A stretch of 64,000 nucleotides of DNA, taken from the NCBI GenBank assembly GCA_039519185.1, contig CM076854.1:72287948-72351947 (forward strand). Reading direction: 5' to 3'. A program made the translations under genes and the position numbers. The notes below the pieces were generated by a model. It searched no databases. It saw only the letters and a list, made by a program, of their open reading frames with translations, and had not been told where the DNA came from. The DNA comes from Astragalus membranaceus. Taxonomy: Eukaryota > Streptophyta > Magnoliopsida > Fabales > Fabaceae. How positions within the stretch are numbered: the stretch's first letter is position 1; the number at the start of each line of letters is the position of its first letter. Below are positions 43,949-57,461 of the stretch, piece after piece.

Positions 43949-44619
43949 TAAAAGGAATATAAGATGTTTTATAATTTGTTTTATAATTGATAGTAACTGC
44001 ATTCTAAAAACATTTGTTTTAATGTCTTTAATAAGGAGTACATATCTTTTTTATAAGCAATAAATTATATTATTAAGGGGGGTATAACGAGTACCCAACC
44101 CGTACATTAATTTGGGGCCGTGTTAAAACCTCAAAGGACCAAAATCCCTTTGAGAAAAAGGTCCAAAGAGGAAAAAGAGTACCCCAAAGAGAACGAGGCG
44201 ATAAAGCCAAATGTACTTTGAAACAAAAAATAAATACAGCAAGAAACCCAACAGCAAAATGCAAAAATAGCAAAGCAGCAATTTTGCTAAAATCCAGGAA
44301 TAGCTGAACAACACACCAGTGCGCATCAAACTGGCAGAACTAAAACAACACTTCTGTAAAGACCAATGCGCCAAACAGCGACACATAATAACAGCAATCT
44401 AACAACGCCAACATAGTACACCAGCAAAGACCAAACAGCAGTATTGTAACAGCAAACAGGCAGCACCAAAACAACAATCTAACAACACCCAGACAACCCA
44501 CCAGCAAAGACCAAAGCACCATAATGCACCATAGAAAGACTCCCCTGCAAAAAAAAAACTAGAAACAAGGCAACATGGAGTTCCACCAATCAGAGATGGA
44601 GAAACTTGAAAAACCATAT

Positions 44620-45027
44620 TGTTCTGGAGTGGGCCGATGTCCCAATCCTCGAAGAAGGCCCAGCCCAATCCGATGGTCACGGACTGCTCCGGATCCAACT
44701 TTGGCTAGATAATGGTCCTAGGAGCCCAATTGCAAGATGGCCCAATTGCGACACTATATAAACCACTATGCGCTCCAAATAAGGGAAGTTTTCTCCACTC
44801 CTCTCATATGCTCCATTTCGATTATGGGCTGACTTGGGCGTCGGAGTTCTTGCAGGTGGCGGCCCCCCGCGCTTCACATCGGATCTCTGCCATCAGCATC
44901 ACCATCGTGAGGTACGATTTACTCTCAGTGAGTTCCGTTCGGAACATTGGCACTTCACATCGAATCTCTGCCATCAGCATCACCATCGTGAGGTACGATT
45001 TACTCTCAGTGAGTTCCGTTCGGAACA
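44620..45027 (+). repeat. 5' LTR, non-autonomous element B
   Basis: 408 bp, TGTTCTGGAG...CGGAACA, with two terminal 81-bp units. Confidence 0.88.
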
Positions 45028-46184
45028 TTGGCGACCACAGTGGGAGCACTTCTTTGCTCTTTCTCTTCTCACTCACGGTGGTGGATCAGAAAAATCCCAA
45101 AATAGAGTGACAGTTGCTGTTTAGATCTAGAGGAATCAATTTCTGGATTTATTGGAAATTTCATATAAGATCCCGAAGATCAAGATCCAATGATGTATGG
45201 GAAAAAACAATATAGCTCAGATCTACAAGATTCAATCAACGGGTGTCAAAATCGGCGAGATCCATTCGGGTTAAGGGGTCTGCGCCACTGCTATTTCAGA
45301 TCGGCGAGATCCATTAAAATGTGAAGCACTAAGACATCACTAAGATATGTGCATATTTCACTGAAGATGGAAATGAATGCTTGATCAAGATGCTGATTTA
45401 GGATATTATGAGATATACATGTTTATATCTATGTTCAATAGATTCCTAACTCCCAAATGATTAGCAATCACTCTCATGACACAAACTTCTGAGTCGTCTT
45501 TGCCCAAACATAAAGGATAAGCATGCACATTCACCGTATGATATTGCAATCACTAGAATCATGCTTAGGTCCTCATAGTTTTGAACGGCCGATATGATGC
45601 ACCGAGATTTGCTCTATTTCTTTATCGCATCCTGTTATTTATATTTGATAAAACGAGTTTGGTACACTTGCGTTATTATTGCTTTCTCGGCTAACTTGAC
45701 ATTGGTCACTCTAATAAAAGTGTGTTTCTTTGGAGTTGTTGTCTGGTCTTTTATGACAGGAATTAACGAAGAGTGGGGGCTACTAGAGAGCCTGGGCACG
45801 ACGTTACATATGTACGAAACTACCACTCCGAACTGCTGTCGTACCCGACAATCCTAGACACACCAGCCACATGGCCTAAATCAATGTCTTGTACATCTAT
45901 ACGGCAAGAAGGTCGACTCTAGCAAAAGAGTGCAATCTAACCATAAGCACTGTGGATACTACTTTATGAATGTGTTATATATTGACATGCCTACTTGAAG
46001 TTGTAAGAGACTTCCCTTCCGATGAAGATGATGGGAACCGAGATGCTATATTATATTAGATCGGCACAACGCACCTGCGCACAGGGTCCCTCACCTTAAT
46101 AGATAGAGTGTTTGAAACACTTGTATTTTCCAATTTATTTCAGATTTATATCTCACCTGAAAATATATTATAGCCATAAGATAA

Positions 46185-47050
46185 ACCCAGGGCGATCCAT
46201 GCACAAAGAGCGGGCTGCGATTGAGCCCCACACGAGCCTATGGGGCGAGGTGAGCCTGAGCCGCGGCTCAGCAGACCATCCAGGGCGATCCACCCAGAAA
46301 GAGCGGGCTACGATTGAGCCCCGCATGAGCCTATGGGGCGAGGTGAGCCTGAGCCGCGACTCAGCAGACCACCCAAGGCGATCCATGCACAAAGAGCGAG
46401 CTGCGATTGAGCCCCGCATGAGCCTATGGGGCGAGGTGAGGCTGAGCCGCGTCTCAGCAGACCACCCAGGGTGATCCATGCACAAAGAGCGGGCTACGAT
46501 TAAGCCCCGCATGAGAAACAACCAGTGTCATTACGCGTATATCGCATCGAAAGGTCTCGTTGAACGGGCGTACGCCGAAGTCGCCTCAGCGCAGGCGATC
46601 AAAGAGAGGCAGCTCGCCCCACCAAAAGAAAGGTAATAACTCTCAGGCCTGAACCCTTTCCTGCTCAACAGGGTTAACATACGTGAACGAATGAATTCAC
46701 AAACGAAGCGACCAACCGAGTCGCACCCCCTTTGGGTGAGTTCGATTCGGACCGAGATCCGATAAACAGCCCTGGGACGAACGCATTCGCAAATGAAGCG
46801 ACCAACCGAGTCGCACCCCCTTTGAGCGAGTTCAATTCGGACCGAGATTCGATTAACTGCCCAGGGACGAACGTATTCGCAAACAAAGCGACCAACCGAG
46901 TCGCACCCCCTTTGGGCGAGTTCAATTCGGACCGAGATCCGATAAACTGTCTAGGGACGAACGTATTCGCAAACGAAGCGACCAACCTAGTCGCACCCCC
47001 TTTGAGTGAGTTCAATTCGGACCGAGATTCGATAGACTACTCGTATAACG
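46185..47050. repeat. Tandem repeat blocks of element B
   Basis: The two approximately 90-bp repeat families of copy A (4247-4580 and 4740-5110) recur at 46185-46518 and 46678-47050 with scattered substitutions. Open frames on both strands are again repeat artefacts. Confidence 0.82.
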
Positions 47051-47748
47051 AACACAGAAATTCAAAGTAAGCTAGCTAAGAGCAAACCCAAGTAAAAAGC
47101 ATACGAAAAAAAGGGTACGATTAGAGAAATACCAATGTATCTTACAAACGAAAAGGGAGACATCGAAGGTCGCCCCAAAATAATGCATACAAGCCCTCGC
47201 AGGGGTAGTCGTACAAACCCTCGCGGGGGGCGATCGAGGTCATCCTAGACCGAAGATCCAGTGAGACCACCCAGGGCGGCCCTTCCACGAAGATAGGGCC
47301 ACGATTGAGCCCGTGCAAGCCTTTGGGGTGAGGTCATCCTGGACCGAGATCCAGTGAGACCGCCCAATGCGATCCCCTCATGAAGTGCGGGCTACGATAG
47401 AGCCCAAGCAAGCCTCTGGGACGAGGTCATCCTGGACCTGAGATCTTGTGAGACCACCCATGCTTCCCCTTCGAGCGAGTTCAACCTGAAGCAAGATCAT
47501 GTGGACTGTTCGTAGCGGACAAACAAAAACGATAAGACCGCGAAATGGTCTCACTCAAAGTCACACTCGAACTTTTAAGATAAGTACCTAGAAAAGGTCG
47601 GGCAACGCCAAAACACGCGCGCACAGAACAAGAGTCCACCTTCGAATAGGGTGGGCGACTGACTAACATGGTCGAGCCGCGAGATATCCTAGACCGGGGG
47701 CATCAAGCCTGAACCCGTCCTCCAGACGACTTCGGCTTGGGGGGCAAC

Positions 47749-48156
47749 TGTTCTGGAGTGGTCCGATGTCCCAATCCTCGAAGAAGGCCCAGCCCAATCC
47801 GATGGTCACGGACTGCTCCGGATCCAACTTTGGCTAGATAATGGGCCTAGGAGCCCAATTGCAAGATGGCCCAATTGCGACACTATATAAACCAATATGC
47901 GCTCCAAATAAGGGAAGTTTTCTCCACTCCTCTCATATGCTCCATTTCGATTATGGGCTGACTTGGGCGTCAGAGTTCTTGCAGGTGGCGGCCCCCCGCG
48001 CTTCACATCGGATCTCTGCCATCAGCATCACCATCGTGAGGTACGATTTACTCTCAGTGAGTTCTGTTCGGAACATTGGCGCTTCACATCGGATCTCTGC
48101 CATCAGCATCACCATCGTGAGGTACGATTTACTCTCAGTGAGTTCCGTTCGGAACA
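47749..48156 (+). repeat. Middle LTR, non-autonomous element B
   Basis: Complete 408-bp LTR preceded by the purine tract 'cttggggggcaac'. It starts TGTTCTGGAGTGG, the form that copy A has changed. It is followed directly by a second PBS. Confidence 0.87.
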
Positions 48157-48568
48157 TTGGCGACCACAGTGGGAGCACTTCTTTGCTCTTTCTCTTCTCA
48201 CTCACGGTGGTGGATCAGAAAAATCCCAAAATAGAGTGACAGTTGCTGTTTAGATCTAGAGGAATCAATTTCTGGATTTATTGGAAATTTCATATAAGAT
48301 CCCGAAGATCAAGATCCAATGATGTATGGGAAAAAACAATATAGCTCAGATCTACAAGATTCAATCAACGGGTGTCAAAATCGGCGAGATCCATTCGGGT
48401 TAAGGGGTCTGCGCCACTGCTATTTCAGATCGGCGAGATCCATTAAAATGTGAAGCACTAAGACATCACTAAGATATGTGCATATTTCACTGAAGATGGA
48501 AATGAATGCTTGATCAAGATGCTGATTTAGGATATTATGAGATATACATGTTTATATCTATGTTCAAC

Positions 48569-48779
48569 ATCACCATCGTGATGTACGATTTACTCTCAGT
48601 GAGTTCCGTTCGGAACATTGGCGCTTCACATCGGATCTCTGCCATCAACATCACCATCGTGAGGTACGATTTACTCTCAGTGAGTTCCGTTCGGAACATT
48701 GGCGCTTCACATCGGATCTCTGCCATCAGCATCACCATCGTGAGGTACGATTTACTCTCAGTGAGTTCCGTTCGGAACA
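48569..48779 (+). repeat. Partial LTR made of three 81-bp units
   Basis: It starts in mid-unit ('acatcaccatcgtgatgtac') and carries two further units to the terminal CGGAACA and the CATAT duplication. One unit has the 'gccatcaacatcacc' variant that is also in the 3' LTR of copy A. Confidence 0.85.
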
Positions 48780-49697
48780 CATATGCTTTTCCAAGAAACC
48801 ACTCCCAAGAAATATGATTGCTTTTGTTACTATTGCTTATATTTACTACAATAAGAAGTAAATATTCAGTTTAGTCCCTTAAATAAATTGGAGGGTTGTG
48901 CAACTTGGTGCTGCACATTATCAATATTTCAAATTAGTCTCTAGAATTGAAAATTGTTAATTAAGTCCGTCCATTCTTTTAAATTTATTAGCAAACTCAT
49001 CCCTCACATTACCCATTTAATTTCGAATGCATATATGAATCTACTAACTTAATGTCTATAGTCCCAGGAATACCAATGTAAGGACGACCCTGATTAACCT
49101 TTTGATGTGGCGGAGATTATTTTGAAATATTGCTGGACGGTTGGAAAAAGTTTAAAAAAACTCGGTACTTCCGTTGGCACTCCTGTTAGCGCTCTCGTTG
49201 CCACTTCCGTTCGCGCTCTCGTTGCCACTCCCGTTGGCATTTTACTCATTTTTAGTAATTATAAAATAGTTATTTGGTATTGTAAAAAAAAATAGTTATT
49301 TGGTAACTTTTTGTAGTGGTTAAATTAATTGATTTTATTTTTTATGAAAAAATTGATTGATTTTAGTAGTTTTAAGAGAGAGATTATAGTAAATAAAAAA
49401 ATTTAGATTATTCAATTATTGAGTATAATCTCAATTTAATAATTTAGTTTTTGGGAAAAAAATTTGAAAATTTTGTTAAAGGTATGGGTTTTTGTAACAC
49501 CCTAATATTGCTAACAAGTAGAAATACTAAAATTCACAATTTAGCATACATCAGAGATATAATTCCATTTTAGATATTGAACACGACTAAAAATTTTCGA
49601 TGATTAACATCAAACAGTCTTAGAATTCCATAAACTTAAAAGAAAACCATATCGGTTCCATGTCTTTCAATAGCCTCAAAACCTAGTGTTCAATATC

Positions 49698-52690
49698 CTC
49701 AATTGATGAGATACATGGAAGACATCATGAAGATTGGACAAAGCTGGAGGTAAAGCAAGACGGTAAGCTACCGCCCAATACACTTGATAATTCGGAAAGG
49801 TCCAATATACCGAGGACTGAGTTTCTTCGCTCGCAATGCTCTACCTGTACCAATGGTTGGGGAAACCCTCAAAAACACATAATCACCGACTTCAAACTCC
49901 AACGGCCTCCTTCTTTGGTCAGCATAACTCTTTTGCCGACTCTGAGTAGCTTTCATTCTATCTTGTATCTGCCAGATCTTCTCAGTAGTCTCCTGAACCA
50001 AATCAGGTCCCAACAATCTGTTTTCACCGACGTCTCACCAACATAAAGGAGTTCTACACTTCCTCCCATACAAAGCCTCAAATGGGGCCATTCCGATGCT
50101 GGAATGATAACTATTATTGTAGGCGAACTCAACTAACGGAAGATGGTCCTCCCATTTTCTCCCACTATCGAGCACACAAGCCCGAAGCATATCCTCAAGT
50201 CTAGATAGTCCTCTCTGTTTGACCATCTGTCTGCGGATGATAAGAAATGCTAACAAGCAACCTTGTTCCCAAAGCCTCATTCAATGCCCTCCAATATCTA
50301 GAAGTGAACTTTGGGTCGCGATCCGACACAATACTTGTAGGAACCCCGTACAATCTTATTATGCTTGCGATCTTAGCAATCCCATAACAAAATTCATCGA
50401 GATGTCTTCCCATTTCCACACTGGCACATCTAATGGCTGCAACTGACCGACAGGCTTCTGGTGCTCTGCCTTAACTCTTTGACAAGGTAAGCATTGAGAC
50501 ACTAACTCAGCAATATCTGCTTTCATTCCAGGCCACCAATACATCTGCTTCAAATCCCGATACATCTTGGTAGATCCAGGATGTACGGAATATTGACTCT
50601 GATGAGCTTCCTCTAATACCTGCCTTTTAATGTCTTCATCATTGGGTACACAAATTCTACCGTTGAAACAAATCATACCATCACTGTCTTTGGTAAAATT
50701 TGGTAACCCCTTCTGAGATTGCAACTCCACATCAACCTCTTAAGCCGAACGAATCTGATCCCTCAATAAACTTGAAATCCGAATATGCCGTAACACTAAT
50801 CGGTTCCTCTTCTTTGTCACTTTGAGGTTCAAGTCTCTAAAGGACTCCAACAATGCCATCTCGTGGATCATCAACTCTGCAGTGTGGAGAGACTTCCTAC
50901 TCAACGCATCTGCTACCACATTGGCCTTTCCTGGATGATACTTCAATCCGAAGTCATAATCCTTCAGAAATTCAATCTATCTTCTCTGCCTGTTGTTCAT
51001 CTCCTTTTGATCAAACAGATATTTCAAGCTTTTGTGATCACTAAAAACTTCATAACGAGAACCATAAAGGTAATGTCTCCAAATTTTCAATGCATACACA
51101 ATAGCCGCCAACTCCAAATCATGAGTTGGATAATTCTCCTCACGAGGCTTCAATTGCCTGGATGCATAAGCTACCACTTGTTTATTCTGCATGAGAACAC
51201 ATCCTAAACCCTTACCAGATGCGTCACTATAAATTTGGAATCCTAGAGACGGATCCGGAAGAATTAGGATTGGGGCAGAAGTCAACCTGGCTTTCAACTC
51301 TAGAAAACATTCCTCATAGTCGGCATCCCAGGTAAACGGCTGACCCTTGCGGGTTAATCGAGTGAGTGGAAGGACTAACTGTGAGAACCCTTGAATGAAC
51401 CTCCGATAATAACCAGCTAGACCCAAAAAACCTCTTATTTCTGTTACTGATGATGGTCGCTCCCAATTCAACACAGATTCCACTTTACTGGGGTCTACTG
51501 CAACTCCTGAATGAGATATTACATGACCCGGGAATTTTACTTCAGGCATCCAGAAATCACACTTCGAAGGTTTTGCATACAACTTCCTTTCTCGGAGTAC
51601 GTTCGGAACAATGCGGAGATGTTGGACATGCTCCTCAATGGTCTTCGAGTACACCAAGATGTCATCAATGAATACAACTACAAACTGATCCAGGTACGGG
51701 TGGAAGACTCGGTTCATGTAACCCATGAATACCGCTGGAGCATTAGTTAGACCGAAGGGCATCACTACAAACTCGTAATGTCCATACCGAGTACGGAAGG
51801 CTGTCTTCGGAATATCTAAGGCTCTTACTTTTATCTGATGATAACCCGACCATAGATCAATTTTAGAAAACACTGCAGCACCTCAAAGTTGATCAAGCAG
51901 ATCATCTATCCTTGGTAAGGGATGCTTATTCTTGATGGTCACCTTATTCAATTGTCGATAATCAATACACAACCTCATGCTCTCATCTTTCTTCTTAACA
52001 AGTAATACAGGAGCACCCCATGGAGAAACACTAGGTCGAATGAACTGTTTTGAAATCAACTCTTCAAGTTGGGTTTTCAATTCCTTTAGCTCTAAAGGAG
52101 ACATTCGATACGGAGCAATAGAAATTGGACCTGAGCCTGGAACCAATTCTATCGATAATTCTACCTTTCGATCCGGAGGTAAAGAAGAGACTTCATCCAG
52201 AAATACATCCAGAAATTCATTCACAACTTGGACGGAAGACAAATCTAGACCAGTTTTAGTTGATGCAGATAACATAATAACATAAGATTCCGCACCTTGA
52301 AATAAAGACTGGCTTGTTGAGGTGAAAGAGATAAGTGCTTCAGAATTTGGCTGAGACAATACCACTAATTGTGAAGAAAACCCATTAGTCCGATTGAAGC
52401 AATCAATAGTGACATGATTGGCAACCATCCAATTCATTCCCAGAATAATATCCATTCCCCTCATAGGCAAGCAAATAAATTCAACAACAAAGTTCTTGTC
52501 CCTTATAGTAAGCAGACCATTCAAACATAGAGATTGAGTCTGAACACGATCCTTTGCAGCAGTTAAAATGGTTATCGGTTCAGATGTTGGAGACAGAGCT
52601 AATCCTAACCGATCCATACATGCCTGAGATATAAAACAGTTGGTTGCACCCGAATCATATAATATACTAACTTTGCATTCAGAGTTGATG
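49698..52690 (-). pseudogene. Gypsy pol pseudogene, copy B
   Basis: The domain order is the same as in copy A: protease D-S-G near 52640, reverse transcriptase V-F-I-D-D-I-L near 51665, RNase H, integrase. It is less broken. The reverse transcriptase-RNase H frame runs open from 51873 to 50977 because the stop near 8562 of copy A is absent, and the frame after I-G-P-F at 49800 is also open. Shared lesions are the stops near 51881, 50974 and 50742 and the partial loss of the integrase core near 50360. It is still non-functional. Confidence 0.92.
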
Positions 52691-53152
52691 ATTCAACTAC
52701 CTCCTTTCCTTTCCAGTACTCCCTTTGAGATCATCCTCGGCGACATAGGCTGGTTGCACTAAGGCAGCATAATTGGTGAGAGTATAAGAACTGAGACCTT
52801 GAGTCACATCAGCACGAAGGCCCATCATATACGTCTACATCTTCCATTCATCATTCGTAGCATACCTTGCCAACTGGTAAAAGCTGAGACAGCTTCTCAT
52901 ACTTAGCGGTGTATTCTTCCACCGTCATATCACCTTTCCTGAGAATGTACCGGTTGGAGATTCCGGTATTGGCTGAAGATTAGGTCTTGGTCGCCCTGCC
53001 ATAATTCCACTTATAATGCACCAAGTATTGAGTTGATCAGGCTCAATGTCTCTTAGCATTACAAATAGAAAGATAACCAAGGATAACAAGGAAACACACT
53101 CAACCCTAAACTAATCTGAGCCCGACTAGGTCGAACTGCTCTGATACCAAAA

Positions 53153-55268
53153 TGTAACACCCTAATATTTCTAACAAGTAGAAATACTAAAATGCACAAC
53201 TTAGCATACATCAGAGATATAATTCCTGTTTAGATATTGAACACTACTAAAATTTTTCGATGATTAACATCAAACAGTCTTAGCATTCCATAAACTTAAA
53301 AGAAAACCATATCGGTTCCTTGTCTTTCAATATCCTCAAAACCTAGTGTTCAATATCATCACAAGAAAAGCGGTAATGGTTTATACAACTTATCATAAGT
53401 ACAAGTTACATAACCAAATACAAAATCAACAAGGAAAACATAAACATGGAAAAAGACATAATGTCTCAGTCAACTCCTTAGGCACCTCTCCTACTCGTGC
53501 TGCTTAGCCTTCTTCTTTCCCCGTTTCTCTGTAAAACAACAACATATGAAAGAGTGATACATATCTCAGTGAGTTTTACCGTGACCCCTAGCCACACTCT
53601 CGATTCAATTATGAATCCTTTTGACTGGTAATTCGATAAGAATTACAAACAATCACTGGTAATTCAATATGAATTACGAAAACAATCACTGGTAATTCAA
53701 TAAAAATTACAAACATCATTACTTTTATTTCTTTAGCACATCACCAACAACCCGAAGTAGCTTAAGTGATGAATTATGTTATAATCCTTTTCAAGTGGTA
53801 ATTCAATTTATGAATTACAAGCCTCTCATAGTAATTCTATTTGAATTACGAAACAACATCTTTATCTGTAGCACGTCACCAACTCCGAAAGCTTAAGTGA
53901 ACCCCATAGCCAATAGTACTTTCTCTAAAGGCGAACCAATAATAATAATGGGGGCCTAGATCAAGGGCTCAGGACTTCCCTCATCTAGCATGCTAACACA
54001 TAGGGGTCGTCACCCCGACTAGATATAATTTATATATCGTGAATCATAGACCGGTTTAGACGATTTAATAATGATCATCCCGCGTCAATTATACAATATC
54101 AAGTGGAATGACCGGTTTAGATGAATTAATTATCATCCCGCATCAATCATAATTCAATAAATAGAATGTACCATAGACCGGTTTAGATGATTTAATAATC
54201 ATCCCGCGTCATTCAAAAATTAATAAATAGAACGTTTTAGTTCATTTTATTCGAAAACACTTGTTCTCACACGTATACACTAATTCGGTTTTTCGAAACA
54301 TTTAGAGTTTTCAAAACATTTCTTTAAAACCAAGTTAATTAGGTTTAAAACCATGTTTTTGTGAAGTATATATCAACACAATTTGATTGCGAAAAAGATT
54401 AGAAGTGAATTGGAACCGAAATGAGTGACAAAACAAGATTTTTGTCTCCAAAATGCGTGGGCAGTGCACGGTCCGTGCCCTAGGGGGGCATGGTCTGTGC
54501 CACTGGGCGCATGGTCCGTGTGCCCTCTACAGAAACAGTTTTTCCACTTCGTTTCGCTCGTTTTGTTTCTCCGATTCTGTCCACTCCGAATTCCAATCGT
54601 ATTCCAACCGAAAACAGCAATTACCACAACAATAATCCAGTCCCAAATATATCAATCAATCAATCAATCAAAATTCCAAAATCACAATCAAATTATAAAT
54701 TGGGAAATAAACCGTAAAACGATATTTTCCGAAATCGGTTTTTGACTCTAAAATTGTTTCAAAACCGAAACACCAAATCATTCCAGAATTTCAACACAAT
54801 CAAACCAATATGTAAAAACCCTAAACGTGAGTAAAACTCACCTATCGTGATGAAAATAACGAAATACCGAAATCCAACGAAGTGCAACCGACAACGTAAC
54901 TTCACGAACGATCCCCGAAACGGCTCCTCTTGCTCCTACAGTCAAGAAGACTCTTCTAATTTCGAATTCTCACTGTCCAACTCACTGAATTCAGAATGTG
55001 GCTAGTGTAGGCACTCTAATATGGTTGTTGAACTTCAAGAATTGCTTGTGGAGCTTCAATGGTAACATGCAAGGCCTTAAACTCTCAAAACTCCACTTTG
55101 AGCTTCAAGGTTTTAAAAATGGTAAGATGAGAAAGAGGATGATTCAGCTAATGAAATTTGTGTCTTTAGAAAGGAAATCGAAAATGGAGAAGAATGGTGT
55201 GTAGAAGACTTACATGCACTAATGATTTGGAGAATGGCTTTATCTTCTTCTTCCTCTCTCACTCTCGA

Positions 55269-55314
<46 letters not shown>

Positions 55315-55641
55315 TCTCCATTTCTGTTTTTCTCAAATTCTGAAACTCAGCATGTGTGTGTGTGTTGGCTGTTTTGTCTAGTGAGCTGAGGGTATTAATG
55401 GGATAGGAAGTGACAAAAATACCCTTGGCTTACTAATTCTCACTTAAACCCCATTTTCAAACTAATCAAACACACAACAATTCACATAATTCATATAATT
55501 AGCAACTAAATCATATGATCTAGAAATCCTAGATATTGCTTTCGCGTCAACTCATAACCTCGACTAGATTTATTATTTAATCGAATAATAAATCACTAGT
55601 TAATTTCGTAATCTGAAATTAACGGAACTAGAGATGTTACA
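53153..55641 (-). repeat. 5' LTR of gypsy element B
   Basis: 2489 bp. It contains the palindrome cluster at 54466-54525 (first motif 'gcacggtccgtgc') and a (TC)n tract at 55272-55311 that is shorter than in copy A. Confidence 0.9.
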
Positions 55642-56530
55642 GTTTTTCTGACAATTAATAGTGGTTAAATTGATTAGTTTTAGTAGTTTGAGTAAATTAT
55701 AAAAATGAATAAAAAATTTATTTTTTTTAAAATAGTTGTGTTGGAAAAAGTTTATAAAAAGTCGGTACTCCCGTTAGCATTCCCGTTGGCGCTCTAGTTG
55801 CCACTCCCGTTGGCATTTTGCTCATTTTTAGTAATTATAAAATAGTTCTTTGGTAATTTTTTGTAGTGGTTAAATTGATTGATTTGATTTTTTATGAAAA
55901 AATTGATTGATTTTAGTAGTTTTAATAGAGTGATTATAGCAAATAAAAAAATTTAGATTATTCAATTATTGAGTATAATATCAATTTAATAATTTAGTTT
56001 TTTGGAAAAATATTTGAAAATTTTGTTAAAGGTATGGGTTTTTCTAACAATTAATAGTGGTTACATTGATTAATTTTAGTAGTTTGAGTAAATTAAAAAA
56101 ATGAATAACAAATTTATTTTTTTAAAATAGTTGTGTTGGAAAAAGTTTAAAAAAAGTCGGTACTCCCGTTGGCACTCCCGTTGGCACTCTAGTTGCCACT
56201 CCCGTTGGCACTCCTGTTGGTACTCCCGTTGGCATTTTACTCCTTTTTAGTAATTATAAAATAATTATTTGGTAATTTTTTGTAATGGTTAAATTGATTG
56301 ATTTGATTATTTATGAAAAAATTGATTTATTTTAGCAGTTTTAATTTAGAAACTATAGTAAATAATAAATTTTAGATTATTTAATTATTGAGTATAATAT
56401 CTATTTAATAACTTACTTTTTTGGAAAATTTTGTTAAAGGTATGAGTTTTTTTGACAATTACTAATGGTTAAATTGATTGATTATAGTAGTTTGAGTAAA
56501 TTATAAGAAAAAAAGTTATTTTTTATTAAA

Positions 56531-57331
56531 AAACTGACAAAAAAATGGATTTTTTTGAAAAATAAAAGAAAAAAAAATTCAGAAAAAAAATGAAAAAAAA
56601 CTGACAAAAAATAATTTTTTAATAGAATATAAAAAAATTGAAAAAAAAAATAATAATAAAACTGACATGTGTCAGTCTGCGCGCGTCAGCATCTAAGCGC
56701 CAGTCTTTTTTTTTAAAAAGCTGAAAAGCTGACGTATTTTGTCTTTTTGCGGTGAATATACTATTTTGCACCTATATTTTGACAAATGGCAAAATTCTAA
56801 AGTGTCTAAAATGGACGTTTTCCTGGCAGGGGATTTTATTATATTGAAAGTTGATTGATATTCAATGGAATAGATTGAAAACCTACCACTTAAGTAGTGA
56901 GAATTAGGGGTGTTCAAAACCGAACCAAACTAAAAGAAAACCGCAAACCGAAAACCGTAAAAAACTACTTTTTATTGGTTCTGTTCGATTTTATTTAATT
57001 AGTGAACTGCGCAGTTCGGTTCGCGGTTTTGATTACAGAAACCGAATCAAACCAAACCAAACCGCAGAGTATTATATACAATACAATTTTTTTGTTCCTG
57101 TTATGCCTACTTACTTTTGGGATCGCAGCACAGCAAGGCTTGTGATTACAGCCCAAAGAGCAAGGAGGTATGTGATGGGGAAAAAGTATGTTCAACTTTT
57201 ATACTCCCCTTTGTGATATCAGAGTATTTATATGAGGCAGATTTAAATAACGGACTGGAACAATAGTTTTAATTTATACTTTACCAAAATAACGGACTGT
57301 AACTGAGAATTGTACACATTAAGACTATTTA
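56531..57331. other. Intergenic, A/T-rich; no gene recognised
   Basis: Copy of 13946-14747 with minor indels in A runs. It includes the 'aaaccgaac' foldback at about 56910-57070. Confidence 0.5.
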
Positions 57332-57461
57332 TCCTAAGTAGGTAGTTCAGTTGGCGAGGTAAGGGATATCAAAGGAATGCACTAAAAGAGTGCAAGAAGG
57401 AGGTCCCAGATTCAAACCCCAGAAACTAACATTCCCCCACCCTCCACTAACATTGCTTATC
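57332..57461 (+). mobile_element. tRNA-derived SINE (copy B)
   Basis: Matches 14748-14877. A box 'gtagttcagttggcgag', B box 'agattcaaacccc'. Confidence 0.82.

Larger units (their letters stand above)
44620..48779 (+). mobile_element. Non-autonomous LTR retrotransposon, copy B, rearranged
   Basis: It keeps the CATAT target duplication (44615-44619, 48780-48784) but is 4160 bp instead of 3536. The order is LTR (44620-45027), interior, LTR (47749-48156), a second copy of the first 410 bp of the interior (48157-48568), then a partial LTR made of three 81-bp units (48569-48779). The PBS lies at 45029-45045 and again at 48158-48174. The extra junction at about 48568 joins interior sequence ('ctatgttca') to the LTR repeat ('acatcaccatcg'). 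Confidence 0.88.
44046..48849 (-). mobile_element. LINE fragment, copy B, split by the LTR element
   Basis: Flanked by 'aataaggagtacatat' (44030-44045) and 'aataagaagtaaatat' (48850-48865), the same 16-bp target duplication as in copy A with one further substitution. Confidence 0.62.
49493..55641 (-). mobile_element. Decayed Ty3/gypsy retrotransposon, copy B
   Basis: Same structure, deletion junction (49697/49698) and target duplication GTTTT (49488-49492, 55642-55646) as copy A, so the insertion and its decay preceded the segmental duplication. The 5' LTR is 53153-55641 (2489 bp), the PBS 53138-53149, and the truncated 3' LTR 49493-49697. Confidence 0.9.
49141..56530. repeat. 395-bp tandem array, copy B
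   Basis: Same structure as 6579-13945, with the gypsy element inserted at 49493-55641. A 20-bp insertion ('attgtaaaaaaaaatagtt') near 49279 is private to this copy. Confidence 0.8.
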
